NCBI GenBank assembly: GCA_027924585.1 | Contig: BSBM01000994.1 | Span: forward strand, 9,803,001-9,867,000 | Reading direction: 5' to 3' | Source of the DNA: Larix kaempferi | Taxonomy: Eukaryota > Streptophyta > Pinopsida > Pinales > Pinaceae | Length of the DNA: 64,000 nucleotides | Shown: positions 8,105 to 19,906 of the stretch, in pieces | How the letters are laid out: the number at the start of each line of letters is the position of its first letter | Numbering within the stretch: position 1 is the stretch's first letter | Made by a program: the position numbers and the translations under genes | Notes under the pieces: generated by a model | The model's database searches: none | The model's input: only the letters and a program-made list of their open reading frames with translations | Told to the model about the DNA's origin: nothing

Positions 8105-9837
8105 TCTATTTGATTTTTATTTATTAAAATTGGTTTGGGTTACTCTTTCTTATTTTTATTTATTTAAATTTTTTATGATGTATATGAGAATTTTTTTTTT
8201 TTCATTTTTTAATTTAACATTTTGGATACTTTCCCCCCAACCCGGTTGTAGATTAACAGGTTTTACGGAATGTTTGTGTTTTTATTTTTATTTTTATTTA
8301 TTTAATTTTTTATGGTTTATTAAAATAAAATGATTTTTTTTTTCATTTTTTTTTAAATTAATGTTTTGGACACTTTCCATTCAACCCAGTTGTAAAAATG
8401 AGTTTATCGACACAACTAATTAGATTTTTATATATTTTATTGAGGCGCTCTACAGCTCAGTATGATAGAAATCTTGTAACGTATAAAAATCTTGTAACGT
8501 AAGATTTATCGATCATTAATAAAATGTAAAAAATAATAAATAATAAATATTTTGTTAGAGATTTGATCCTTCTTAAAATTTAGATCTAAGCTGATTTAAA
8601 AACAGTTAAAAAACTTAGTATAACTTCATCTTACACTTATTCAAGGGTAACATGACCCTTTATAACCATTAACATTAAGTTCTCTAGCTCTCATAAGTTA
8701 ATTCCGGTTTGTGATTAACTTTGCAATGTTGCTCACCACCACAGTGGTGGTTATTATTCGAATTACTTTATGACCATGGTTGGTCATGGAATACATTCTC
8801 ATGTTACCTAAATTCTTTTTAATCTATTTATGAGTGGCCCACACTTGCATTTCCCCACCCGTAAGGTAAATAACATACCTTTGGTTCTCTAAGTGGAGTA
8901 CCTTGCATTCTACATTAATATCTTAACACTGAACTATAAATCAAAGGCAATACCTTGCTTGTACTTAAGGGTCGTGCTATCACTTGGTTGTAAACATTAT
9001 TGGTTGTAGGTATTATTATACCATGCATACTATACTCATATGGTAAAGACTCATGGGGTATTGTTAATAGTTAAAACAAAGTATCAAAAGTTAGCTTTGT
9101 TGTGGTCTTTAATGTTGACTGGATGTATTCTCTATGACCTAGGGGATCCTATATATTTTTAACTTTCAGTGTAATTAAACCACCTGCCACCATGGATTCT
9201 TTGGTGGAGGTTTTGTCTAAGCCCGTTATTTTGTTATGTTGATTCACATGGTTCCAACTCCATGTAATTGGTCCACCAGTGTGGGTATAGACAATGTGCA
9301 TGGAGGAGAGGGTACCTGCAGGTGGATGTGGGATTGACTTGTATTTCTGAGTTGGAGGATTCACTATTGATTTTAATGTTATCATTAACCACCCAATGAC
9401 AACCCTAAAGAATATCGTGTCAAGAGTAAAGTTTGATATTGGTCACCAATTTGACTGAGGCTTTCAATTACATTACTTTGTTTTCGAGTTGATACTCTTG
9501 GCATTTGGTACCAATGCCAAGAACCTTCCTTGGCTATGGTTCATACCTATTTTGATTTGGCCTATCCATCCATGGAAGATTTGGATTTACTATAGACATG
9601 GTTAATTGTTAATAGTAGTCTTCCTTTGATATGGCTCTTGACACACTTTCCCGTAGTTAGTTTGGAACCTACCTCACTCCATAGATAAATTGATTGATTT
9701 GTGTGTTCTGTACTCACACTCTGAAATGTTTTGGTGAATAATTAGGGTTTACGTGACAGTTTATGTAATTGTTTAAGTTTGGTTTACATCAATTAAATAA
9801 TGGGTCCCTACTTTTCGTACGAGGGAATCCATCATTT
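8105..9837. other. AT-rich, palindrome-rich non-coding interval
   Basis: T-rich runs to about 8400, then a direct repeat of ATCTTGTAACGTA near 8470-8505. Perfect short inverted repeats occur at 8735-8751 (8-bp arms, 1-nt centre), 8770-8787 (7-bp arms) and 9497-9521 (9-bp arms around GGTACC). No coding frame beyond random length; the 78-codon minus frame at 9149-9385 matches nothing I know. Confidence 0.6.
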
Positions 9838-9846
9838 CTCTTGCAA

Positions 9847-10123
9847 GGTGTGGGATAACTGGCACTCAAATCGCCCTGCTTTTCCGACAACTTGTTCCCT
9901 AGATTTGGTTATAAAAACCGACGGAATTGTAGTTCCACCCCATTTACTGCAGAACTATGCCATGAAACTGTGTTGCTATGGGTTTTGGCCCATTTTAAGA
10001 TGACCCAGATCGTCGAAATTCCCAAAAAATAACCAGAAGAGGTGGAACTGTGCCTCGCCGAAAAATTTTCCATCGCGGGTCACCGGAATACCTGGGCAAT
10101 CCGAGTGCCAGTTATCACACGCC
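9847..10123. mobile_element. MITE 2, MULE-type, with 9-bp target duplication, unit 1
   Basis: 277 bp. The terminal inverted repeats of 30 bp (9847-9876 and 10094-10123) match at 25 of 30 positions, with the core GATAACTGGCACTC. It is flanked by the perfect 9-bp direct repeat CTCTTGCAA (9838-9846 and 10124-10132). Nine-base duplications with long TIRs are the signature of Mutator-like elements. There is no transposase, so it is non-autonomous. The 67-codon plus frame inside it is an accident of the repeat. Confidence 0.9.
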
Positions 10124-10132
10124 CTCTTGCAA

Positions 10133-11714
10133 CAATGGTGCCACCATGGTACTGGCTAAGCTCATGCATACATGTCTAAATATTGTATTTTAATTACTAA
10201 TAAGCACATGTATATTTAAGTATGTGGTTTGGGTCTTTAACATGGTCTTTTTAACTCGCATTTTCTTTCTATCTTCGCAAGTGGAGATGTTTATTGTTCA
10301 GGGTCTTGGAAATCCTTCCTGAACTTGACCACGGTCGCCTCCACATAGGTATTTAGTTTATAATTACATTCACTATCTTATTTAATACCAATTTTATTAC
10401 CAAATGTTTTCAATGACTCATATCTCTTATTGTTTGGGTGTATGTCAATGGTAGCGTGCTCAACTTAGGCTCCCGTGTCGTGGCAGTCCTAGCCTAGGTG
10501 TATGGGTTCTATTTACAAGCTTATTGGTTAGGCATTTTGCTCTGTTGGTTTAAAATTTTCCTTTAGTTTTTCGACCATACAATTGTTACTATTGTGGTAA
10601 CATTTTAGAGCATGAACATTCTATGACAAGAGCATCAACCTACATAAGGAGACTATTTCGAACCCATCTCAACTGGTTGTCACTGGATTCACTGGATCCT
10701 GGTTATGTTGAACATTATTTATGCGTTTAGTTAAACGGTTTTTCCATACACTATGATGGTTATTACACTCACTATTCCATCTCGTATGAGAGTGATTAAA
10801 TTTTTATTTATGCTTAGTATTGATCAACGGTATCAATTTTTTCATGTGCATGGATAGTCTTTAACATTCAATGATCTTTGACAAAGTTAATCATGAATTT
10901 ACTACCATTTATTGCTTATTGTACTATAGATAGTTTGTTACATTACATAGTGTAGTTATCGACCTGGGTTAATCTCGGTGCTTGCATACTAGTGTATATC
11001 CATAGTAACTGCTTGATTTCTTTGAGGTTCTTTTATTTAAAGGAATTATCCTTTTTGTTACTAGTTAGAGCCACATGACCTAGTTTCATCCATACCCTTG
11101 CTCATTTGGCTCAATGTAAAAGTTGAATAGATTTAAAACTTTTCTTCTCTATAAACGTATTTGTTTTTATTGTTTTCAGTGATTTTATTTTGTAATATAG
11201 TTTACAAGCAATGTGAATTGGGTTATATCTATACCCTAACTCGGTAGCTTAGACTTAAATGTTTGTTGAACTATATATATACATATGTGTTGTTTATATA
11301 TTTAGGTAGGCCTAGGGCCTAGGAAAATAGTAATATCCTTGTTATTTCCCTATGTCTTCGTGTGTATATATATATATATGGCTCATCGCATTTCTCTGTT
11401 GCTATTGTAAACTAGCAAATTAGCTAAAGCTTTTACAATTTATCCTGCAAATGGTGAAGTATTATCTATAGAATTTATGACCTATTTTGAAGCAACATTA
11501 AAAGCTATATAAATATAAAATAACTTCATAAGTTGTATACTGAAACTGTTTAGCAACAATAGATGAAGTGGAAACAATAATAACACACACATACACACAA
11601 TTTGTATATTTAACTTGCATAACAAAATAACTTGGACCCAAGAAGTAACTTCAACAATTTAGTTTGTAGAATAAAACTAGCTCAATATTTAACTTGTAGT
11701 TCAAAGCAACTAGC
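10133..11714. other. Non-coding interval
   Basis: No gene found. It holds simple sequence: TATATATATACATATG near 11272, a GT/TA microsatellite near 11358-11379 and a CA-rich run near 11584-11600. GGCCTAGGGCCTAGG near 11312 is a short near-palindrome. Probably decayed transposon sequence, but I could not assign a family. Confidence 0.55.
11358..11379. repeat. GT/TA dinucleotide microsatellite
   Basis: GTGTGTATATATATATATATGG in units 1, 2 and 4. In unit 3 (near 38957) two TA steps are replaced by GT steps, a private change. Confidence 0.7.
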
Positions 11715-11943
11715 CATCACCCTTTCTCAGTAAAGTTCTTCAATGTAATTCTCTTCCCTTCCCAATCATAGCATGGATCTTTCAAGAAAAGTTCCTCTAA
11801 CTTCATGTTCAATTTAGGATTCAAGATAATTCCATCCTTTAACTCGTCCTTTCCGATTTTGAAATCCCTGCAGATTTTGAGAAGGTTGGAAGATTGATAT
11901 TAGGTTATCAAAGTAATATGGTTATCATCATTTTAATTGTTGT
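11715..11943 (-). pseudogene. Exonuclease gene fragment B (N-terminal part), unit 1
   Basis: Aligns with 7019-7250 of the intact gene, residues about 114-190, read on the same strand. The conserved segment LKNFTEKG is followed by TGA where the intact gene has Trp in EKGWW, and several small indels occur farther on. It lies about 4.1 kb upstream of the intact gene. Fragment A, on the other side, covers a later, non-overlapping part of the protein, so A and B could be halves of one ancient copy. Confidence 0.8.
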
Positions 11944-12298
11944 GGAAAAAATTACAGAAGTGTGCATCACTCCACTTGGTAAGGGGATAGGACTTGTAGG
12001 TTGTAGCAAGGCCTCAGTCCTTGGAGCCCCTGTTGGTGTGTGGTTGTACTTAAAATGATCCTACAAGAGATTGTTAGTGGAATTCACATAAAAGAAATAA
12101 AAATTAAACAAAATACAACAAAAGGAAATGGGCGGAGAATGCAAACTCCAACAACAATCAAATGTATGCAAAACCACTTTATATTGCCCAATAGTCAAGC
12201 TGTAAAACACCCAGGAGGCGTGGGCTTCAAGGGAAGCCAACAATATCCCTTAGGGAGGTCTTTCTTGTCCAAAATATATGCTAAGTGGGTGATAGAAC
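11944..12298. other. Non-coding interval
   Basis: No supported gene. Overlapping short frames on both strands (12040-12312 plus, 12061-12243 minus) show no family features. Confidence 0.5.
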
Positions 12299-12905
12299 TG
12301 TTAGTTTTTTAGAGTTTTCAATCTGATCTAGGATCTTAACTGAGAGAATAACATGTACAACATATCTACAGCATATCAATCATGGACACAATAATGCAAG
12401 CACACAAGAGACACAGTGTTTCACCGAGGAAAACCAAGAAGGTGAAAAACCTCGCAACTTCTTAGAGATAGATAGAGCAATGATACAACCAAAGTACAAG
12501 AGATAGGCTTCTCCTAGCAGATGATCCTCCTCCTCACAAGTGCGCCACTTTTCAAGAGAGATAGAAGTGAGTAATGAGTGATCAAATAGAGATCTCCCGA
12601 TCTCTATTTATACTTTTCCTGTCCTTCCCAATAAAATAATGGGGCCGACTTGTCTAGCTTAGCCTAACAACCCATGGTTAACTTAATCTGGGCCGACCCC
12701 ACACTTGGTGGTCTAATAACCCATTTACCCACATGACTCATACAGGGCCGACCCCATCAAGGTGGTCTAATAACCCATCAAGTATAAGTTACGACACTTA
12801 TAATATAAATGACGACACTTCCGTATAGAGGAATAATAACATCTCTATAGGGATAAAAACACTTCCGTATAGAGTAATAAGAACATCTCTATAGGAATAC
12901 ATCTC
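12299..12905 (-). mobile_element. LTR-like remnant (solo or truncated LTR), unit 1
   Basis: Minus strand shows a TATA box (TATAAATA at 12605-12612), then a block of the type common in plant LTR R/U5 regions (CGAGGTTTTTCACCTTC, then CTCGGTGAAACACTGTG), and an end in CTAACA at 12299. No PBS follows the end and no target duplication was found, so its outer boundary is uncertain. Internal repeats: GGGCCGAC...AACCCAT three times (starting 12642, 12690, 12745) and a 44-bp duplication (12815 and 12859, ACACTTCCGTATAGAG). Confidence 0.55.
12815..12902. repeat. 44-bp tandem duplication
   Basis: Two copies starting ACACTTCCGTATAGAG at 12815 and 12859, each continuing to AACATCTCTATAGG, inside the LTR-like remnant. 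Confidence 0.75.
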
Positions 12906-13795
12906 TAAAGTGCAGGATTATTTGGAGGGTCATTTGCTAGTTGATTGATTATGAGAAGTTCATTTGTAACATTGTTTTTCTTTTGCATAATAATATTTCC
13001 TCCAGTAGCTATTTGGTTGGGGCCATGGAGTGTTTCCCTCTTCGAAGATTTAAACCACATAAAAACCAGGATTGTTGATCTATGATTTGTTTGTGTGAAC
13101 GATTGCTCAAAGTGTTCAATGTTTTGGAAATATCATGTGATAGTCGAACAATATGTCTATAAAGCATACATCTTCTTTCTTCTTCCATTATCAACTTGTT
13201 CACTATTTTGAGTGAAATCCTCCCAACTCCAAAAGCAACTAAACCCTCATCAAACAAAAAAACATACAACCCACAATTTATAGCTTCAAACTTATTCCTT
13301 AATCCACATACCTGTATATCTCCATCTTACCTTATGATCATATAGGAATCACCATTTAAAAATTGTTGTTATTCATGTGTATACTTTTCCTCTTGAACCA
13401 TTTAATCTTTAACAATTTCTTGGTTGCGCTGTGTGCCCATGCTATATACAACATCAAATGGAAATTTTCCACATCCAAATATCTGGACTTCTCATTTTGC
13501 ACTTTCTTGCTGTGCAGATGTCAATTTAACATACTTTCCATTTCATTCTTCTTCATAAATTTATAAGGCAGATAGCTTCCTTTCCCATCTTATCCACTTG
13601 TCAATACATTGTCTAACAATCATCTTAGTTATAAAGTCTACTAGCTTCAACACTTTATTCAACTAATACCTCATACCTTTCTGTTGTAGATTCCTGTTCA
13701 AATTTATGACTGTCTATTGGGTCGTCATTGCCTCAGGTCTACTGGCATATTCTAGAAATTCTTGACAGTCTCCCTTACTTATATCTCTTAACTAG
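12906..13795. other. Non-coding interval up to the next unit
   Basis: The 86-codon minus frame at 13009-13269 opens with TTG, not ATG, and matches nothing I recognise. The last 60 bases are the insertion site of the next unit's gag-only element (ACTAG then CTTCC). Confidence 0.55.
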
Positions 13796-13800
13796 CTTCC

Positions 13801-15949
13801 ACTTGAATATTGAAAGAATTAAGCTCAAAATAGAAAACAATTTGTATTACTTCACACAACTAAACAGAGATACAATACGTAAATAAATAGTTGGAGTTAG
13901 ATCCAACTTATTCCACTTCTTGTGGGAGAAGTTGAGAAAATATCTCAACTTCCTCCAGCTACCCCCAACCTAATCCCTAAACTCTAGGAATCCCTAATGA
14001 GTCATTATTATCTAACTGCCCCCCTTAATGACTACATTACACAACATAACAAAAGGTTACAACACAAACTGTCTGACTGATCCTCATACGCAGTTACACC
14101 CATTTCTGAACTTCATAGATATGCTCTTTCTCTTCAACATCTTCGAGCTACCAATTCATCCAGCATAAATAAAATTGCTTCCGACCATCTTTGAAGCATT
14201 TGTAGGATCAAAGATTCTAAACTACCCCGAAGAATAGTCTCGATACTGAAACATTCAGTAATCAATCTTACAAAATGACATTTTTTACACTCAACAATAC
14301 AAAGATAACACGAAACTGATGATCTTGGAGCACCGAAATACAACAAGAATCAAAACTTTTTACAATATATTTCTAACATACATAAACAATAACTCTATTC
14401 TAGAACAGCTTGAGAGGTTCATCATCACTGGATGAATATTCTTGCATAGCACCTAGTGAGTCCTCAGCTATGTAAGCTGATTCTTTCAGTTTGCCATTTA
14501 AAAGATCACTAGCACGAGTTTTGCAATTCAGTGCTGTATGTCCACGTCTTCGACAGTAGAAGCATTCAATGTTTTTATTTGTTCTTCCCTTGGAGTATAG
14601 TGCAATTTCAGAATTTGAACTGACTTCCAAGTCACCTTCCTTCATCCTCTTTTCTTCTGCTAAGAGTGCTGAAATCATGTCTTCCAGAGTTCGAGAGGGC
14701 ATTTGTGTTAAAGTAAAAATAGCATTGTCATATTTTAGAGACAAACTATTCAGCAAGATTGCTTTTGCATCATCGTCATCGACTTTACAATTAATATCTG
14801 CCAATTGTGCTAACAAAGACTTTAGATCATTTATGTGAGAAGACAATGATACTTCATCATGCATTTTTAACTTGAATAGCTGTAACTTTAATGAAAACTT
14901 GGCATTTATAGCCTTTTCCCCAAATATTGTACTCAATTGTACCCACATTTCTTCAGAAGATTTTTCCAAATCTAATAGATGTAGTTGAGAATCTGCAAGA
15001 GATAATCCAAGAATGGACTTGGCTCTATCCTCTCTTTTCTCCCATTCAATTAATTGCTTGGGATCTGTAGGTGCCTTCTCTGTTCCTTTTACTATTCCCC
15101 ATAAGTTCTTATGCATCATTTGAAGTTGTACCTTTACTTTCCAAGTATGGAAATTAAAACCATTAAATTTTTCCAATGCAATGTTTTCCATATCAACACA
15201 GATTTAAATAAAAAATGAATACCTCTGCAAATGACAGCGTTCCTTCCTTGACAGCAAAATGGAAAATGAATAGCTCTGCAAATGACAGCTTTCCTTCCTC
15301 TGGCAGCGTCCCTTTCAGATGTTAATTCATGGACAGATTACAGGTTATATGCTATAAATCTTCTATTGCAGCAGCGAAACCCAGCAGTAGTGAATCTATA
15401 GATCCCTGGTAATTGCAAGCTTGGTGACCCAACACCCTTGGCGACCCAACAGCAACGCAATTTCAGCTTGGCGATCCAGAAGCCGTAAATTCAGCTTTTC
15501 TCACGGTAATTTCACTTAGCGATTCAGCTTGGCGACCCAACAAATCGAAATTTCAGCTTTCTAGTGGCCCCCTTCTCTTCACGCACCAGCTGTCTGTTAT
15601 CTCTCCGACACGCACTGCTACCTTTGCACAAACGGATAATGAATTAACCTTCTTACGCCTGCACAGCAGATGGCTTCACAGATCTGCCTCCAGAGCTCAG
15701 CCGGACATTAGTGATCCTTGGCTCTGATACCAACTTGAAGATTGAAAGAATTAAGCTCAAAACAGAAAACAGTTTGTATTACTTCACACAACTAAACAGA
15801 GATACAATACGTAAATAAATAGTTGGAGTTAGATCCAACTTATTCCACTTCTTGTGGGAGAAGTTGAGAAAATATCTCAACTTCCTCCAGCTACCCCAAA
15901 CCTAATCCCTAAACTCTAGGAATCCCTAATGAGTCATTATTATCTAACT
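13801..15949 (-). mobile_element. Gag-only Copia element, unit 2
   Basis: Same structure as the unit 1 copy: LTRs 13801-14017 and 15733-15949, PBS 15721-15732, target duplications 13796-13800 and 15950-15954. The same four LTR-LTR differences are present, so insertion came before amplification. Confidence 0.9.
14400..15191 (-). CDS. Copia-type Gag, unit 2
   Basis: Intact 263-residue frame with protein identical to unit 1, including the zinc knuckle at 210-223. No pol frame is present. Confidence 0.9.
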   Translation of the reverse strand: MENIALEKFNGFNFHTWKVKVQLQMMHKNLWGIVKGTEKAPTDPKQLIEWEKREDRAKSILGLSLADSQLHLLDLEKSSEEMWVQLSTIFGEKAINAKFSLKLQLFKLKMHDEVSLSSHINDLKSLLAQLADINCKVDDDDAKAILLNSLSLKYDNAIFTLTQMPSRTLEDMISALLAEEKRMKEGDLEVSSNSEIALYSKGRTNKNIECFYCRRRGHTALNCKTRASDLLNGKLKESAYIAEDSLGAMQEYSSSDDEPLKLF

Positions 15950-15954
15950 CTTCC

Positions 15955-17095
15955 AAATCCATAGACTTGTATATGCTGCTCCATGATCTTGAAATAAGGA
16001 CCAATATGCTCCTGGCTATCATCACTTCAGCACTGCTTTAATGTATCATTACAATTCCATCTTTGGTATTGTCTTCATGAGAAATCCTGTATCCTCCTTT
16101 ATGACAGCTTCTTGTGATTGTCCATGTTCACTCTCTTCAAAACCTACAATTAGTTTGAAAACCACGAGAGTCCTTCGTTTCGGTTGATGCTTCTAGCATC
16201 ACTCCTCTATGTTGGTTTGAATTCTCCCAATACCCTATGAGATTCTCATAACGTCTCTCATCATCATCCGCTTCTCCAAGCATCATCTCTTGTTTTGGTT
16301 CACATATGTGAACTCCTATTTCTTCTTTCAAGGACCTCTGTTCATACTCCGATCTACTGAGTTCTTCTTCTCTCTTCATCTAGACACTCAATATGTGCCT
16401 CAACTTCCTCTCATACAAATGCTTGACATGCCACTTGACCTTCTTCTTCAACTTCTATCCACGTCTATAGTCTTCTTCAATTCTTTGATGTGTTAGATTC
16501 ATAATATCACCGAGTTTCTCTTTAAACTCAGCTATATCTATGCCAAATTCCTCATCACTCAACTTCCTGTGGCTTCTTTTCTCTGAACCCTTCACCTGAC
16601 TATCAATAGTCATCATCATGTTTGCTTCTGATAATTCTACCTAGCACTTCCTCTTGTTGGAACTGCTATCCACAAGACAATTCTACCCATAATCACAACA
16701 CTGGAATTGCCTCGACAACTTCTACCCAAACTCAATTGGAAGTTGATCTCTTTCTCTCTTTCTATTGCAGCTTCTCTGCTATAAGCGTTTCTTGCCACAA
16801 ATCTTCTTTCACTATCTATTTGTTGCTAGCTATACAAACAACAATTATTGAAACTAGAGCTAAAGTATAAAAATATATTCACCTACCAGACCTCACCAGA
16901 TCTGTCCCCTAATAACTTATGTGCTCTCAGCTACTATTGTGCTACTGCTACAGAGTCTTCTTTCTTGAGATCGTGCTTTAAATTTGTACCTCACCATTCT
17001 TAAAGATGCAGGATTTTCCCGCTCTAATACCAATTGATGCAAGGGTGCTCAAACCATGCTTGTGTTGCACAGCTATGATACCACTTTATAGAAAC
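15955..17095 (-). mobile_element. Decayed retroelement region, unit 2
   Basis: Counterpart of 2160-3300, with PBS-like motifs at 17021-17032 and 17072-17083. No difference from unit 1 seen. Confidence 0.5.
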
Positions 17096-18602
17096 ATAAC
17101 TCTTGTAAGCCCTTTGGGCCCTCCATGAACCCTGTTATAGGAATGTTTCCACAACCCATGAGCTGTAAAAGCTCTAAGTCTTGTAATTGTTACAGGGATT
17201 ATATTTTTTGTAATTGGAATTGAACATAATCATTACCAGAAATGCGTTGAAGTGGGTTTTGTAAACCGACACTCCATTCCTGTTCCATTCAATGGTGGAC
17301 ACAAGTCTACTAACTTCAGAGCTCCCTTCTCTATTATCAGTATATAGATCAAATGGACATTTCAATCCCCAATGATCTAATCTCTCGCCAAAACATCAAA
17401 CACTCAAATGATCTCACATAACAGAGATTAGGCACAAATATTTTGCACACATTTAATGATTCTCCATTGGATCTCTATCCACGTTGACCTATCAAACTGA
17501 AGGCCTTCAAAATGCCACCACCAGTGATTGCACCAGCGCCCTACTTTCACAATCAGTTCCAATTTAAACTTTAATATGGAAAAAAACGAATTTACTTACA
17601 TTCCTTCGTTTTATATATTACAATCATAAAATTGAATCGACTTCCTTGAAGGAGAAACAAAATTTCCTATAGGTCAATTCTTTCCAAACTTAAACACAGA
17701 ATTGAAATACAATTCATAGTACCTTTTACTAGACTGTGTCTCAACCTTGGATCATGACTTTTAAAGCTACCATAATTTCGCTTGGTAATTCAGCCCAATC
17801 CCTTGTCAACTGCTCGTTGAGTTCAGGTTCGGTCCCAATCTTACTTGGAATACCGTGCTAGACACCATTCGGGCCCCAATTTCACTTGTATGACGAGCCG
17901 GGCATAAACCAAAATCATGCACAGAGATTTCAATTCTCAACTAACATTAATACTCAGAGTCGAATATGGAGGAAAATAACAATAAATGGATTCTGCAATA
18001 TATCCATATACTCATTGAAGAACTATTCAAACATATTAACAGATATAAAATAATCTTCTGAAAAATAATTAATACATTTTTTTATGCTCCATGGTTTTAA
18101 TTCACAATCACACCAACCTCGGATCGAATCCCAGAGCCTCCACGCCTGATTCAAGACTGCAGCTTCAGCTTAGCTCAGGTCTCCTCTCCCTTCTGCTCTC
18201 GTCTCTCCTCTGCTGTATTTATCGTTGTGGGATAGCCAAAGCTTCAAGCAGCAGAAGCTTCAAGGGGTAAGGCGTAAATGCAATGAGTAATACGAGGTGT
18301 AAATGCAGTAAATGCAATGGGTACACGGAAGTCTGTACAACACACTCTTGGCATTATGGACTTCAATCAAATTATGGACTTCAATCAAATCAATAATATT
18401 TGCAACTAGGTAAAGTTATAATTATGGTTATAGTTATTATAAGTTTATTTTTTGTTTTTTCTTAATTATTTTAATGGTGGCAATGATAAAAATGGCGTCA
18501 ATACAATTTTTTCAAAAAATATCACTAAATATAACTTTTATACAACTTTATAAAACTAGGATATTGATACCAATTAATAGATAAACCTAGAATATATAGT
18601 CT

Positions 18603-18865
18603 CTGCCTAAGACACAACTAATAAACCCGAGGTAAAGCAAATAAAACCCATATAAATGTAAATGTTTTGAAAGTCTAAAGCACCTTTCCAAGATTTACAA
18701 CAATCCAACGTTCCATAGGAATAAAAAAGCTTCTCCACATCATTGTGGAGCGAATAACCCAATTTCAAAATGCAATCAGAACAAAAAAACAGGTTTAAGG
18801 CACCTGTCCAATGCATCACTTTCTTTCAGTGGGAGATGATAATTTTATCATGTCAAAAATGAATC
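18603..18865 (-). pseudogene. Exonuclease fragment A, unit 2
   Basis: Same frame changes as the unit 1 fragment; it was already broken before the units multiplied. Confidence 0.85.
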
Positions 18866-19906
18866 ACTCTCACCACTATGCATGCATTCTTATTTTTATT
18901 TTTTACTTCTTATAGGATAGACCGAAACTTTCCATCCAGTCTCAGGCTCTATTGATACATGCATTTTTTATTTTTATTTTTTTTATGAGATAGACTAACA
19001 CTTCTTCAGCAGGACTGTAAAAATGTGCCTTCTCCACCCAATCAAACTTTAAATCTCAACACACAAAGTAATGCATGATTATCTACAAATTAAAAACAGT
19101 GATCTACAGTGGTGGAAGTTGAACGCAATAATAACAGTGATCTACAGTGGTGGAAGTTGAACACGATAATAGGGAATCAAGCAAGTGGCTCAATCTACGT
19201 ATACACAAGAAATGGAAAGTGCAGAACCTAAGAATTTAGGATGCGACTATGATAATCAAAACAATAACTTGATATGCAAGAATGATATTTACACAGAACA
19301 CTATATACGATGGCAGATTGTGTCAATATACTCAAATACAAGAAGTATTTTAATCTACAAAATGAGAGATGTGTAGGTTCTTTTTGTAATCAGTTAACAA
19401 GCTAACTCAAATTTAGAGAGTAAAACTAGAAATGATATACACGAATGGCAAACACATCAAATTACAGGATGAAAATTATGTAACTCACATGCACACTATG
19501 TAGTCTGCGTAGCACACCAAACCAAAAGGTAATTTAATATTTGCAATGAATAAACAAAGATAGAACCAATAATAAACAAGCAAAGTATGAAATTGCAGGT
19601 CTACGAAAACACACACAACAAATAAATTAGACAAGTTATAAACATTAATGAAGTGATTACAAGAGAAGAAGAACGGAACCAGACAAGGTTGGGCCCAGTC
19701 CCCAGTAGTTTGTTTGAAGACGCTCCAAAATAAACTCATAACCAGTCTCAAAATTACAGGGTTCACATCATCAACATGATAACAGGATCAGACTTGCAAA
19801 TGATATATTATGAACTCCAAAGTAACAACGATCTCAAAATTCAGATGATCGAACCCAAATAATCAAAATAAAACTAAAAATAAGATTCGGCATAAATCGA
19901 TGGAAT

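Larger units (their letters stand above)
1..13795. repeat. Tandem macro-unit, copy 1
   Basis: First of five head-to-tail copies. The phase is arbitrary: the unit is counted from the CTTCC target duplication of the gag-only retroelement, and the true duplication breakpoints are unknown. Every feature recurs at +13795 in unit 2, about +27590 to +27593 in unit 3, +41388 to +41407 in unit 4 and +55202 to +55228 in unit 5. Offsets drift because of small indels. Copies 1-3 lack a 16-bp segment near 4540 that units 4 and 5 carry. Confidence 0.97.

Noticed and set aside
9800-10003. 67-codon plus frame
   Set aside because: It lies mostly inside MITE 2 and is shaped by the repeat.
12299-12669. A neat 371-bp solo LTR with TGTTAG/CTAACA ends
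   Set aside because: The ends are suggestive, but the 5-bp flanks (AGAAC and ACCCA) do not match, and the GGGCCGAC repeats run past the right end.
2160-12905. The LTR-like remnant (12299-12905) as the partner LTR of the decayed element with PBS-like sites near 3230
   Set aside because: The sequence next to those PBS-like sites does not resemble the end of the remnant.
13009-13269. 86-codon minus frame
   Set aside because: No ATG start and no recognisable domain.
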